A program made the translations under genes and the position numbers. From NCBI RefSeq assembly GCF_005116645.1, contig NZ_SWCM01000008.1, positions 62,001 to 126,000 on the forward strand: DNA of 64,000 bases, in the 5' to 3' direction. Shown here one piece after another: positions 9,298-18,940 of the stretch. The notes below the pieces were generated by a model, which did not search any database, was not told the DNA's origin, and saw nothing but the letters and a program-made list of their open reading frames with translations. This stretch comes from Desulfopila sp. IMCC35006. Lineage in GTDB: Bacteria; Desulfobacterota; Desulfobulbia; Desulfobulbales; Desulfocapsaceae. The number at the start of each line of letters is the position of its first letter. Position 1 is the stretch's first letter.

Positions 9298-12174
9298 ATG
9301 GAAACCGAGACAATAAAAAAGGTAGTGCTGATGCGGGACAATGGCGGCGAAGAAGTCGCCCGACTGAAAGTGGCCTTACTTAAAATGTTGGGCAACGACG
9401 CCGCCGCCTATAAAGGTTTGGCCGTCGGGGATGTATTCGATGCCGATACCGAGACGGCCCTGCGCGCCTGGCAGTCGAGCGTGGGTTTGGTGGCCGACGG
9501 CATTGCCGGGCCGCGCACTCTGGCTGCCCTTGGTATAGCCGAGCCCGCTCAATTTCCCGTTAAAATTGATAGTGATCTGGTTTGTAAGCTGTTCCCTTAT
9601 ACCAAAACTTCCAACATCGTCCAGAATCTCCCTTACGTAACCGCGGCGCTGGCGGCATTTGGCCTGACCAGTGTCGACATGATCTGTGTTGCGCTGGGCA
9701 CCATCCGCGCCGAGACCGAGGGATTTGTGCCAATTGCCGAATATCCGTCTCATTTTAACACCTTGCCTGGTCAGGCGGCTTTTAGCGCATATGAGAACAG
9801 GCTTGGCAATAAAAACCCGGGTGATGGGGCACGATATCGCGGGCGAGGCTACGTACAGCTGACTGGACGGGAAAATTACCAGAAATTCGGCAAAGTGCTC
9901 GACGTACCCCTGGTGGAGAACCCGGACAGCGCCTGCGCTCCGGAAATTGCCGGTTGCCTTCTGGCGGCCTATCTCAATGCCAACAAGGAAAGGTTAGCCA
10001 AGGCGCTGGGCAAAAATAACCTGCGAGCTGCCCGCAAGGTTGTCAATGGCGGCAGTCACGGTCTGGATCGTTTCTCCGAGACGTTCCGCATGGCGCAACA
10101 GCAGTTTACGGTGCCCAGAACCCTCGCCGGCAAACCGGTTCAGGAGACTGCACTACCCGTGTCTGCTCGTCGTGCTGCCCTGAATGTGACGCCTGATACG
10201 ACAGACCTGCGTGATCGCCCGTATTCACCGCCACCGCACTCACTGGCGAAGATATTTCCCGACGATGAAGATGTTAAGCAATTCATGGGGGCCTACACCC
10301 AGGCCGGACTCATCCTCAATCAGGGACAGGAAGGGGCCTGCACCGGTTTTGGCCTGGCCTGTGTGATCAATTACCTGCGCTGGCAATCCGCCGGAAGGCC
10401 TGATAAACTTGAATCAGCCAGCCCGCGCATGTTGTATAAATTTGCTAAACAGTACGATGAATATGAGGGAGAGAATTACGACGGCTCAAGCTGCCGTGGT
10501 GCACTCAAGGGCTGGTATCACAATGGTGTCTGCCTTGAAACCAAATGGCCTTATTCGGCGGGAGATAACGGCCTGCCTGCAGCAGGCTGGGACATCGATG
10601 CCCTCGAACAGACCCTTGGCGTCTATTACCGCATCGATCCCCAGGCCATCACCGATTTGCAGGCGGCGATACAGGAAGTCGGGGCGATCTATGTTTCCTG
10701 CTACACCCATAGAGGGTGGGAGACTGTCAAAACCAGTACGCAGCCGCCGGTTTCCCATGCCAGTCTGCCGGTGATCGATTATGACGGGAAACCGACACGC
10801 AGCGGTGGGCACGCTTTTGCCCTGGTAGGTTTCAACCGTGTTGGTTTTGTGCTCCAGAATTCATGGGGGTGCAAATGGGGAGCCGGCGGCTTTGCGGTCA
10901 TCAGCTATGCTGACTGGCTCGCCCATGCCATGGACGTCTGGGTCGCGGCGATGGGTGTTCCCGGGGTGATCTCGGGTCGTCTGGCCGTCGGGACCCAGGG
11001 CGCCGGAAGCGCTGCATCCGTTGCTGCCGCCCATACCAACTGGTGGAACGAGGCGGTGGCCTACCAGCACAGCATTGTGCTGGGCAATAATGGTCGTGTC
11101 GAACGTTTCGATAAGCTGGACGGGGTTACGCGCACCTTGCAGAACCAGGCCTGCATTCTGCCGGACACCTGGTTTCGGCAGAATCAATATGCCAAAAAAC
11201 GTCTGGTGCTCTACGCCCATGGCGGCCTGAACAGTGAAGACGCGGCGATAGGGCGCGCCCAGGCTATGGGACGGTATTTTCTCGGCAACGGCTGCTATCC
11301 GCTCTTTCTGGTGTGGAAAAGCGGTCTGCTCGAATCTCTGGGCGATATTCTGGCGGATAAGATCGAATCCGTCACTTCGGGCATGGCCGGAGGAGTGAGC
11401 GGCTGGGTTGCCGACAAGATCTCCGATCCGGTTATCGAAAAGACCATTGGCCGTCCGTTCGCCCGGCCGCTGTGGAGCGAGATGAAAGAAAATGCCGAAC
11501 TGGCATCTGACGGCGGTCGGGGCGGCGATCTGCTGACCGACGCGCTCCATTCCCTCGCCAACAGCTGGGGCGACGAGTTTGAGCTGCATCTCATCGGTCA
11601 TTCAGCCGGATCGATCATCCTGGGACGATTGCTGTCGCTGTTGGCCCGGAAAAATCTCATCGAAAGAGTCAAGACGGTTCATCTCTATGCCCCGGCCTGC
11701 ACCGTCGCCTTTGCCAACCGCTACTATGCAACGCAGAAGGAGATCATGGACAGACTGTACCTGGACATCCTGGGAGACCAGCGCGAACAGGACGACAATG
11801 TGGCAAAGATCTACCGGAAATCCCTGCTCTACTTCGTCTCCAACGCCCTGGAGGCCGATCTGCGTATGCCTGTTCTCGGGCTTGCGAATGTGTACGATCC
11901 TATGTATTCCGGGTGGGACGGATCGTCTAGTACCGCGGAAACTCTCATCAACTGGCGGAGTGCCGCTGAAACCAGCAAGTTGCAGAAACGGTTGCATATT
12001 CACGATGAGGAGAAAATTATTACCCGGCGTCAGATCAGTGCTGATCTGCCGGAAAAATGGGAAAGCGCATCGCACGGCGGCTTCGATAACAATATAGATA
12101 TCATCAGCAAAACGCTGGAACGAATCACCGGCGCGCCGGTTGCTTTTCCGGTCGATGATCTCGTTGGATTTTAA
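9298..12174 (+). CDS. Four-domain hydrolase: PG-binding, GH19-like, papain-like protease, alpha/beta hydrolase
   Basis: A 958-residue protein after GGGGAGGATGGACG. Domain order as read: (a) residues about 15-82, a PG_binding_1 type peptidoglycan-binding module (LRAWQSSVGLVADGIAGPRT); (b) about 90-265, a GH19-like chitinase/lysozyme fold with Glu139 or Glu141 in IRAETEGF as candidate acid and the typical YRGRGYVQLTGRENYQKFG loop; (c) about 300-560, a papain-like C1 peptidase with Cys348 in NQGQEGACTGFG, His505 in GGHAFALVGF and Asn521 in LQNSWG; (d) about 610-950, an alpha/beta hydrolase with Ser769 in LIGHSAGS and an oxyanion-type LVLYAHGGLN strand. All catalytic residues look intact. No signal peptide is visible. 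A peptidoglycan-active, protein-cleaving and ester- or lipid-cleaving chain could be a lytic effector or a cell-wall/lipid processing enzyme. No immunity gene is evident next to it. Confidence 0.85.
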   Translation: METETIKKVVLMRDNGGEEVARLKVALLKMLGNDAAAYKGLAVGDVFDADTETALRAWQSSVGLVADGIAGPRTLAALGIAEPAQFPVKIDSDLVCKLFPYTKTSNIVQNLPYVTAALAAFGLTSVDMICVALGTIRAETEGFVPIAEYPSHFNTLPGQAAFSAYENRLGNKNPGDGARYRGRGYVQLTGRENYQKFGKVLDVPLVENPDSACAPEIAGCLLAAYLNANKERLAKALGKNNLRAARKVVNGGSHGLDRFSETFRMAQQQFTVPRTLAGKPVQETALPVSARRAALNVTPDTTDLRDRPYSPPPHSLAKIFPDDEDVKQFMGAYTQAGLILNQGQEGACTGFGLACVINYLRWQSAGRPDKLESASPRMLYKFAKQYDEYEGENYDGSSCRGALKGWYHNGVCLETKWPYSAGDNGLPAAGWDIDALEQTLGVYYRIDPQAITDLQAAIQEVGAIYVSCYTHRGWETVKTSTQPPVSHASLPVIDYDGKPTRSGGHAFALVGFNRVGFVLQNSWGCKWGAGGFAVISYADWLAHAMDVWVAAMGVPGVISGRLAVGTQGAGSAASVAAAHTNWWNEAVAYQHSIVLGNNGRVERFDKLDGVTRTLQNQACILPDTWFRQNQYAKKRLVLYAHGGLNSEDAAIGRAQAMGRYFLGNGCYPLFLVWKSGLLESLGDILADKIESVTSGMAGGVSGWVADKISDPVIEKTIGRPFARPLWSEMKENAELASDGGRGGDLLTDALHSLANSWGDEFELHLIGHSAGSIILGRLLSLLARKNLIERVKTVHLYAPACTVAFANRYYATQKEIMDRLYLDILGDQREQDDNVAKIYRKSLLYFVSNALEADLRMPVLGLANVYDPMYSGWDGSSSTAETLINWRSAAETSKLQKRLHIHDEEKIITRRQISADLPEKWESASHGGFDNNIDIISKTLERITGAPVAFPVDDLVGF

Positions 12175-12242
12175 GGCTCGTCGCCTCAACCGGAAAGTCC
12201 GGAATTACGCTGCATATCGTCAGTGGCCATGCTGGTAACAGC

Positions 12243-13106
12243 CTAGCGGATGATGGCTTTTAAGACCGCCGAAAAGTCTTCATCCGCACCGCCTGCCAGC
12301 CTTTCCTTGATGTACAGGTTGTTGGCGGCGCCGGCGGTAAAGAGCGGTTGACCGTATTCATCGGCCATTTGCAGGGCGAGCCGCATATCTTTTTGCATAT
12401 GCCTGAGCGGAAAGGCGGTTGCAAAGTTGTTTTGGGCCATCTGTGGACCCTTCAGGCGAAACATCGGGTTATCGATGGGACCCTGCGCTAGAACATCGAG
12501 AATATCGGTTGCCGTGAGACCTGTTTTATCGCCAAGGGCAAGCCCTTCACCGAATGCGGTCATCATCGTCCCCATGATCATATTGACGACCAGTTTCATC
12601 TGGGCGCCCTGGCCGGTCTGATTAAAGAAAAAAGATTTTTTGCCCATAATCGCAAGAGCAGGGGAGGCATCCTGGAATAACGATTCATCGCCACTGCATA
12701 GAAACACCAGGGTGCCATCTTCGGCAGGCTTCTTGCTGCCGGTAACCGGCGCTTCCAGAAAACGGCCGCCTTTGGCCTTAACCGCTTCAGCTATGCGTTG
12801 CGAGGTCGCCGGGTCGACTGTTGAAACATCGATATATGCTTTCCCCGGCCCCATACCGTCCAAAACCCCACCTGTGTCAAAGAAAAGAGATGTCGCAGCG
12901 GCCGGATCCGAAACCATGGCAAAGGTGATATCGCACTGGGTCGTTACCTCGCCGGGGCTGGCGCCAAGACTGGCTCCTTGCTCAACCAGCGGCATGCATT
13001 TTGCTTTTGTCCGGTTCCAGACGGTTACATCAAGGTCGGCGCCAATGAGGTTCGCAGCCATGGCGTTGCCCATGATCCCAAGTCCTAGAAATCCATATTT
13101 TATCAT
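12243..13106 (-). CDS. NAD(P)-dependent beta-hydroxyacid dehydrogenase (glyoxylate/succinic-semialdehyde reductase type)
   Basis: A 287-residue protein of the 3-hydroxyisobutyrate dehydrogenase superfamily. The N-terminal Rossmann motif reads GFLGLGIMGNAMAANL, followed by VTVWNRTKAK, whose Arg after the second strand favours NADPH. The substrate-binding EAPVTGSKKPAEDGTL and the catalytic-lysine region GQGAQMKLVVNMIMG are present. Length and wording are closest to plant and bacterial GLYR-type glyoxylate/succinic semialdehyde reductases. The start at 13106 is chosen because AGAGGAGGATAACC lies directly before it; an upstream in-frame start adds 33 unrelated residues. It is convergent with the haem-protein operon, and likely has its own promoter. 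Confidence 0.9.
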   Translation of the reverse strand: MIKYGFLGLGIMGNAMAANLIGADLDVTVWNRTKAKCMPLVEQGASLGASPGEVTTQCDITFAMVSDPAAATSLFFDTGGVLDGMGPGKAYIDVSTVDPATSQRIAEAVKAKGGRFLEAPVTGSKKPAEDGTLVFLCSGDESLFQDASPALAIMGKKSFFFNQTGQGAQMKLVVNMIMGTMMTAFGEGLALGDKTGLTATDILDVLAQGPIDNPMFRLKGPQMAQNNFATAFPLRHMQKDMRLALQMADEYGQPLFTAGAANNLYIKERLAGGADEDFSAVLKAIIR

Positions 13107-13373
13107 GTGGTTATCCTCCTCTATAGACGTAAATGAACAGTCGACTCCCTTATGGATCTGCCCACCGAAAAGATAATGCCAAAGCATCGGCTTTACGACC
13201 CGCAAAATGATTTTTTAGAGAAGAGATGCGGTGCGTGTCCGGTCATTAAAGTTTTTGGCAAGTATCATTTGAAATAGCATGGAGTTGGTGGTAACAGATC
13301 TGATGACTGCTGCGGGTCAGGATTCTAGCCGTGCTGAATTGGGACAGTGCAGTCAATAGCCTGAAAAGGATAG

Positions 13374-13605
13374 TGCCTGGAAATTTGGGTTCCCTTCGTG
13401 CTCGCTTCCTCATTAATTTTGATAATCCCAGGCGGACTCCCTTTGAGGTCTGGGTGCAGCGATGAATACCTCCGCTGCCATTTTTGCCAGTTCACTGAAG
13501 GAATATATTAAAAGAGAAAAGGTGCAGAGGTGGTTTAATCGTTTCGGTGGCAGCGCTCTGCTCACTGCGGGTGTTGTTAGCGCAAGCCTCAAACAAACAA
13601 CATAA
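13374..13605 (+). pseudogene. Remnant of a LysE/RhtB-type amino-acid exporter
   Basis: Two reading frames together give both ends of a LysE/RhtB translocator. From 13377 one frame reads LEIWVPFVLASSLILIIPGG, which matches the first membrane helix of the family (ASLxLxxxPG). From about 13462 to the stop at 13603-13605 another frame reads YIKREKVQRWFNRFGGSALL and TAGVVSASLK, which matches the last helix and its KVQRWFNRxGG lead-in. About 130 residues that should separate these parts are missing, and the frames disagree. No good start codon precedes the first part. I read this as an internal deletion plus frameshift in a dead gene. Confidence 0.6.
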
Positions 13606-14038
13606 TTGGGTTAGTGTCACGTCCCAGAGCAGCCTGCTGAAACGCCTCATTGAATTTGACAGGAACCTTTCTCCGGCACTTGCCATTGCTGCCGGAGTTG
13701 TCGGCCCGTGGTTCTTCCAGTGGTTTGGAGGTGGCTGCGAGAATTACGGCCATGGCGAGCGTTTTGATTTTATTACTTCTTTTCATCGCGCACTTCCTTG
13801 ATAGGATTGGTAATTATGAAGATGCAAGCCAGACATCAAAATTAAAGGGGACAACTTTCATTCATTATATGGTAACAAAGGTACCCTAAAAGAAGATCGA
13901 CCTGGCAATATTGAAGAAAAAAGTGGCCCTGCTCTAAAGAGCATGTCTGGCCAATGGCCTTACCCGATGTATAACCTGCAACTCATCCGGGCCGTTCAAA
14001 AATATCCGGCACCACGCTAATCCCTTGATTGAGTAAGT
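13606..14038. other. Intergenic stretch, no clear gene
   Basis: No convincing coding sequence. A 65-codon minus-strand frame (13786 to 13589) has a fair ribosome site (AAGGAAG, 6 bases before its ATG) and an N-terminus MKRSNKIKTLAMAVILAATS that could pass for a short signal peptide, but its remainder is low in protein character. The promoter of the diguanylate cyclase should lie in the right part. Confidence 0.4.
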
Positions 14039-15859
14039 ATGACAATGATGAGTGATCTCAAAGCAAGAGTCCAAGCAGCTTTCAGGAGAAAGCCCATGGG
14101 TTTCCGCTTACAGATAATGCTGATTCTGGTCTCCCTGAGCATTATCTGCACCGGCCTGATGAGCTTTATTGGCTACACTGTTACCAATAAACTCAACAAA
14201 GAACTGGTGCTAAACAGTCTGCAGGTGAAGGTCGATGACACGTACAATCTTATCGACTCAGCAGTAAACACCTCAATCAAAAATTATCTCGGCACCATAG
14301 CCGAGATTGATGCGGAAATTGTCGAATCGTATTACGCCAGATTCAAATCTGGAGAACTCACCGAAGACGCTGCCAAAAAAGAAATCGAAAAAATACTGCT
14401 TGCCCAGAAGGTCGGCCAGACCGGTTATGTGTATGTGGTCGACTCGCAAGGTCTGCTGCAGGTTCATCCCTATCTGAAAAACACGGACCTGTCCAATTTT
14501 GATTTCATTAAAACCCAGATTGTACAAAAGCAGGGATATCTGGAGTATTCCTGGAAGAACCCAGCTGACCGCATAGAGAAGAAAAAAGCGATGTCCATGA
14601 CGTATTTTAAGCCATGGGATTATATTATATCCGTATCCTCTTATAAGACGGAATTTGTAAACCTGGTCAATACCCAGGATTTTAAAGCGAACATTCTGTC
14701 CACCGTCGTTGGTGCAACAGGCTACATGTTCATCATGGATTCGAAAGGACAATTAATCATTCATCCGAAACAGGAAGGGGCAAGCATATATGATTCTGTC
14801 GATTCGCAGGGAAAAAAATTTATCCAGGAAATCATCAAAAATAAAAATGGGACGGTGGTCTATCCCTGGAAAAATCCTGGGGAGGAATCTGCTCGGGATA
14901 AAATAGTTGTTTATAAATACTATCAGCCTATGGATTGGTATATTTGCAGCGGCGTCTATGTCAATGAACTCATTAAACCCGTTCAATTGCTGAAAAAGAA
15001 GTTCAGGATTATCTCTCTTTCCATTCTGCTCCTCTCTATCCTGATATCACATATCTACAGTAAAGCGATTTTACGGCCTGTTAAAATGCTTATTACCGCG
15101 GCCGAACGGGTTATTAACGGAAATTTCGACATAAACATAAAAAATGTCCGGAACGACGAAATTGGTCATCTCACCAATATCTTTAACCAGATGATCCTGA
15201 AAGTGAAGATCTATATGGAAAGTATTCGTATGGCCAATCAAAAGCTGGAAGAAGCAAATGTTGGTCTGGAACAAAAGGTAAAGGAACGAACCGAACAGCT
15301 GGAACTTCTTTCCAATCTTGATGGTATGACAGGTATTGCCAATCGGCGGAAGATGGATGAGTATCTCAATCACGCATGGGAACTCACTTTACGCAACAAA
15401 CATCCGTTGTCGCTGATCATTCTGGATATAGATTTTTATAAAAATTACAACGACACCTACGGGCATCCCGCCGGTGATGAATGCCTGAAGAAAATTGCCA
15501 GGGCTATTTCGGTTTCGCTCAAACGGTCAACCGACTTTGCTGCCAGATATGGAGGAGAGGAATTTGTGGTTATTCTCAGTAATACAGATCAAGCTGGCGC
15601 AGCTGAAGTGGCTGAAAACATAAGGAAAAAAATAGAGGGTTTAGAGATTCCCCATGTCTCGTCTCTTGTTTCCAGCTATGTCACCGTGAGTCTTGGTGTA
15701 AGTACGTTGCTGGATTTTCAGAATCAATCGCTCCCTGCCTTTATCCGGTCGGCTGACGAGGCATTGTATGCGGCAAAAGAATCAGGCAGAAATCGCTCAA
15801 TTGCTGTTGTATGTCCGGCAAGGCATGAAGGAAATGACCATGGATCTGATAACTGTTGA
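14039..15859 (+). CDS. Membrane-bound diguanylate cyclase with periplasmic Cache, HAMP and GGDEF
   Basis: A 606-residue sensor that should make cyclic di-GMP in response to an extracytoplasmic ligand. TM1 is at about residues 22-42, a periplasmic region of about 270 residues contains two Cache-type repeats (TGYVYVVDSQGLLQVHP and TGYMFIMDSKGQLIIHP), TM2 is near 320-340, then HAMP (RPVKMLITAAERVINGNFD), a short coiled coil, and a GGDEF domain. The signature is GGEEF at residues 505-509, which is catalytically competent. RSTD five residues upstream is an intact product-inhibition I-site (RxxD). The start has no strong ribosome site; ATG at 14039 or 14048 are both possible. It overlaps the DUF362 gene start by 20 bases. 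Confidence 0.92.
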   Translation: MTMMSDLKARVQAAFRRKPMGFRLQIMLILVSLSIICTGLMSFIGYTVTNKLNKELVLNSLQVKVDDTYNLIDSAVNTSIKNYLGTIAEIDAEIVESYYARFKSGELTEDAAKKEIEKILLAQKVGQTGYVYVVDSQGLLQVHPYLKNTDLSNFDFIKTQIVQKQGYLEYSWKNPADRIEKKKAMSMTYFKPWDYIISVSSYKTEFVNLVNTQDFKANILSTVVGATGYMFIMDSKGQLIIHPKQEGASIYDSVDSQGKKFIQEIIKNKNGTVVYPWKNPGEESARDKIVVYKYYQPMDWYICSGVYVNELIKPVQLLKKKFRIISLSILLLSILISHIYSKAILRPVKMLITAAERVINGNFDINIKNVRNDEIGHLTNIFNQMILKVKIYMESIRMANQKLEEANVGLEQKVKERTEQLELLSNLDGMTGIANRRKMDEYLNHAWELTLRNKHPLSLIILDIDFYKNYNDTYGHPAGDECLKKIARAISVSLKRSTDFAARYGGEEFVVILSNTDQAGAAEVAENIRKKIEGLEIPHVSSLVSSYVTVSLGVSTLLDFQNQSLPAFIRSADEALYAAKESGRNRSIAVVCPARHEGNDHGSDNC

Positions 15860-16604
15860 TTTCACCTCGTATGAAAACGCTGTCACGAAAGCGCTCGATG
15901 CCATCAGGGCCCACGAGCGTTTCGCCGCACAAAAAGCAATTCTGATAAAACCGAATTTAATCAATACGTCTCCGCATCCGATAACCACTCCGCCGGCCTG
16001 CTGTGAGGCGATCATTCGCTATATCCGGAAATATTCGCAAGCAGAAATAGTTATCGCCGAAGGCTGCGGGGATAAAGACATGGAAACCGCGGAGGTCTTT
16101 CAGGCCCTTGGCTATACCGCAATGGCAGACAAATTTGATATTCCGTTGGTGGATTTAAATCATGCTCCCCTGAAGTCAGTGAAAAACCCCGCCTGTTCTG
16201 TGTTTCCGGAAATGCATTTGCCGGAAATCGGTTTTAGCCATTACATCATTTCGGTCCCTGTCCTTAAAGTCCATTCTCTTGCCGCAATGACCGGGACTTT
16301 GAAGAATATGATGGGATTTGCTCCACCCAGATTCTACTCGGGCAGGCATGGTACCTGGAAGAAAGCAGTATTCCATCATAGAATGCAGCAGTCCATTGCT
16401 GATTTAAATAAATACCTTATCCCCAATCTGTCGGTGGTGGATGGGAGCATTGGCATGGCTGAATTTCATCTCGGCGGCGCGCATTGTGATCCGCCTGTCC
16501 GTAAGGTAATAGCCGGATACGACCCCTGGCAGGTAGATCGTCGGGCGGCGGAGTTGTTGGGACTGGACTGGCGAACAATCGGCCATGTTGCCGCTGGTTT
16601 GTAA
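15840..16604 (+). CDS. DUF362 domain-containing protein
   Basis: A 254-residue DUF362 protein. Typical features are ILIKPNLIN near residue 33, EIVIAEGCGD, HYIISVPVLKVHSLAAMTGT and LKNMMGFAP, and DLNKYLIPNLSVVDG. Many DUF362 proteins carry a C-terminal ferredoxin-like 4Fe-4S pair, but none is present here, so this is the short form. The function of the family is not established. The start at 15840 is chosen because AAGGA lies 8 bases upstream; earlier in-frame ATGs lie deeper inside the diguanylate cyclase gene. The overlap with that gene suggests cotranscription. Confidence 0.85.
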   Translation: MDLITVDFTSYENAVTKALDAIRAHERFAAQKAILIKPNLINTSPHPITTPPACCEAIIRYIRKYSQAEIVIAEGCGDKDMETAEVFQALGYTAMADKFDIPLVDLNHAPLKSVKNPACSVFPEMHLPEIGFSHYIISVPVLKVHSLAAMTGTLKNMMGFAPPRFYSGRHGTWKKAVFHHRMQQSIADLNKYLIPNLSVVDGSIGMAEFHLGGAHCDPPVRKVIAGYDPWQVDRRAAELLGLDWRTIGHVAAGL

Positions 16605-16724
16605 AATATTTTTTTGACTTCTTCCTCGGCTTTGATGTTTAATGTTAGTTATAATAAATATTTAATGACTGCTTGTGGATATTATACAAAGTCCTCTATC
16701 ACAAAATTCAATGGAAAACCTCAT

Positions 16725-18422
16725 ATGACGACACGTTGGACAATCGGCAAGAAATTGATCGTTTCATTTACCGGCATTGCTTTTATTTTTATCCTGTTTG
16801 GCGTTTTCGCTTTGACAACCATCAACGCTATTAAGATCAAAAGCCCACTGTATAATCAGCTCATTGATAAAAAAGATCTCATCGCCGATATACTGCCGCC
16901 ACCGGCCTATATCATCGAGAGCTATTTATGTGCCATGGAGGCAGCTACTGCTGAAGAAGATCCTTCGGTGCGTGAGCAGCTGCTCGTGCGTTTGAAGGAA
17001 TTGTCAGATGGCTCCGGTTACTATCAGGAACGCATAGATTACTGGGACAAGAATCTTCTCGATGAAGAGATTCGCCCGGCCTTTCTTAAAGACTCCGTCA
17101 CATATGCCCAGCAATTTTTCAGCATTGCCTTGGGCGAATTCTCCTCTGCCATTAGAAATAATCAGATGGGGAAAGCCAGAGAAATTTTTCTGCAACAGCT
17201 CAAGCCCGCTTATATTAATCACCGTCATGCCATCGACAGGGTGGTCGAGTTGGCCAATGCCAACTTTGCCCAGCTAGAAATACACGCGGCCGATGAACTT
17301 CAATGGCGGCAATATGCTATGCTCATTGTTTTTATTGGTGTTGTGGTTCTGTCACTTACTCTCGGTGCCCTGATATCTCGAAATATCAGCAAACCGATAA
17401 CCGTCATCGTTTCCATCTTAGAAGGTATTGCACAAGGTGATTTGCTGCAGAAAGTGCCCGCTGGGTTACGGCGCCGAGGTGATGAGATCGGGCAAATGGC
17501 CCAGTCGCTGCATACAATGGTTGAGCAGCTTGGTTCGATGATCAGAGAGATCGTAGTCGGAGTCAAAAAGCTTACCTCTTCGTCCACTGATCTGGCTGCA
17601 GTTTCCAGGCAGTTATCGTCAGGCGCTCGCGACACGTCTGAAAAATCCGGTGCTGTTGCTGCCGCCAGCGAAGAGATGAGTGTCAACATCCAGTCTGTTT
17701 CGGCGGCGATGGAGCAGTCGTCAAATAATGTCAATATGGTTGCTTCTTCCACTGAGGAGATGATGGCAACGATCACTGAGATAGCCGGCAACGCTGAAAA
17801 GGCGCGATCGATCTCCGAGGGTGCGGTCAGCCAGTCTCGTCTCGCGTCTGATAAGATGGATTCCCTTGGTGAATCGGCAAGGAACATCGGCAGGGTGACC
17901 GAAACGATTACCGAGATATCGGAACAGACCAACCTGCTCGCTTTGAATGCGACTATCGAAGCGGCCAGAGCGGGCGAAGCGGGCAAGGGATTTGCAGTCG
18001 TTGCCAACGAGATAAAAGAACTGGCACGGCAAACGGCAGCGGCCACCGTTACTATAAAAGAGCGGATCAGCGAGATCCAGTCCACAACCTCAACAACGGT
18101 GGTGGATATCGGTGAGATTTCCACGGTGATTGTTGAGATTAATAGCGTCATCAGCGGTATCGCCAGCGCCGTAGAAGAACAATCGGCCGCATCCAACGAG
18201 ATCGCCGGCAATATCTCCCAGGCTTCTCAAGGAATTGCGGAAGTCAACGATAATGTGGCGCAAAGCACGCTGGTCATTGCCGATATAACCCGCGAAATAG
18301 CCCAAATCGATCAACAGTCACATCAGGTGGTAGAGGGCAGCAGTCAAGTCCATTTGAACGCTGAAGGATTATTCGACCTGGCTTCTCAGCTGGAAACTCT
18401 CATGAAAAAATTCAAGGTTTGA
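16725..18422 (+). CDS. Methyl-accepting chemotaxis protein
   Basis: A 565-residue chemoreceptor. TM1 is at about residues 10-32 ([20 protein letters not shown]), then a helical periplasmic domain of about 150 residues of four-helix-bundle type without Cache motifs, TM2 ([20 protein letters not shown]), HAMP, and a cytoplasmic signalling domain with the almost invariant hairpin tip [20 protein letters not shown] and [19 protein letters not shown]. No CheR-binding pentapeptide is at the C-terminus. The ATG at 16725 puts TM1 at the usual place; a TTG at 16614 in frame would add 37 unlikely residues. No che genes are nearby, so it probably works with a chemosensory complex encoded elsewhere. Confidence 0.93.
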   Translation: MTTRWTIGKKLIVSFTGIAFIFILFGVFALTTINAIKIKSPLYNQLIDKKDLIADILPPPAYIIESYLCAMEAATAEEDPSVREQLLVRLKELSDGSGYYQERIDYWDKNLLDEEIRPAFLKDSVTYAQQFFSIALGEFSSAIRNNQMGKAREIFLQQLKPAYINHRHAIDRVVELANANFAQLEIHAADELQWRQYAMLIVFIGVVVLSLTLGALISRNISKPITVIVSILEGIAQGDLLQKVPAGLRRRGDEIGQMAQSLHTMVEQLGSMIREIVVGVKKLTSSSTDLAAVSRQLSSGARDTSEKSGAVAAASEEMSVNIQSVSAAMEQSSNNVNMVASSTEEMMATITEIAGNAEKARSISEGAVSQSRLASDKMDSLGESARNIGRVTETITEISEQTNLLALNATIEAARAGEAGKGFAVVANEIKELARQTAAATVTIKERISEIQSTTSTTVVDIGEISTVIVEINSVISGIASAVEEQSAASNEIAGNISQASQGIAEVNDNVAQSTLVIADITREIAQIDQQSHQVVEGSSQVHLNAEGLFDLASQLETLMKKFKV

Positions 18423-18462
18423 TTGGTAAGACGAAAACTCTGAGGCTTCTCAGTTAGCCCCT

Positions 18463-18519
18463 CCCCCCCCCATTTTTTTTGTGCTGATCTGGAAAGAGTC
18501 TACTTCTCCAGATCAGCAC
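18463..18519. repeat. C9/T8 homopolymer pair followed by a 13-bp-arm hairpin
   Basis: Nine C residues (18463-18471), one A and eight T residues (18473-18480) stand directly before a perfect inverted repeat, GTGCTGATCTGGA at 18481-18493 and its complement at 18507-18519 with a 13-base loop. The hairpin lies just after the chemoreceptor gene. It is not followed by T residues on the plus strand, so it is not a standard intrinsic terminator, although it may protect the 3' end of the mRNA. Confidence 0.6.
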
Positions 18520-18655
18520 GACGCCGATCCCTCCAGCAGCAATAATTTACGACCTTTACATTGTGGTATAAATGCTGAATGTATCCCTATGAAACCGTCC
18601 ATCTTGGGACGGAGTGTTTGTTTTATTGCGCATACGATGAAAAGGAGAACTCATC

Positions 18656-18940
18656 ATGAAAGATACATTATGCCAGATGCCCTCAGCCTATGCTGATCAG
18701 CCCACTGCCACCGTAACGCTGGAAATGCCGGTTGAACTCGTCGAGAAGTTGCAGGAAGCAGCCGCCCTGGACGGCACTGATTTTCAGGCAATTATTAATT
18801 GCTACGTTCAGCAGGGTCTGCGTAACAGTACGGCGGAGGTCAGGCGCCTGCAATTTGAAGAGCATGCCAAAAAAATCCTTGCAAAACAAGGTGTTGATTC
18901 CGGTGCAGTCGAGCAGATCCTGCATAAGGTCGAGTTCTGA
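18656..18940 (+). CDS. Small ribbon-helix-helix-like protein
   Basis: A 94-residue protein after AAAAGGAGAACTCATC. TATVTLEMPVELVEKLQEAA followed by a short helix (TDFQAIINCYVQQGL) matches the beta-strand/helix/helix pattern of CopG/Arc-type ribbon-helix-helix DNA-binding proteins, which often act as antitoxins or small repressors. The C-terminal helix (RRLQFEEHAKKILAKQGVDS) is charged. No toxin-like partner gene is visible on either side, so it may be a solitary regulator. Family assignment is by pattern only. Confidence 0.7.
   Translation: MKDTLCQMPSAYADQPTATVTLEMPVELVEKLQEAAALDGTDFQAIINCYVQQGLRNSTAEVRRLQFEEHAKKILAKQGVDSGAVEQILHKVEF

Noticed and set aside
13589-13786. Minus-strand 65-codon gene with a signal-like start
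   Set aside because: A reasonable ribosome site is present, but after the first 20 residues the sequence loses protein character and no neighbour supports it.
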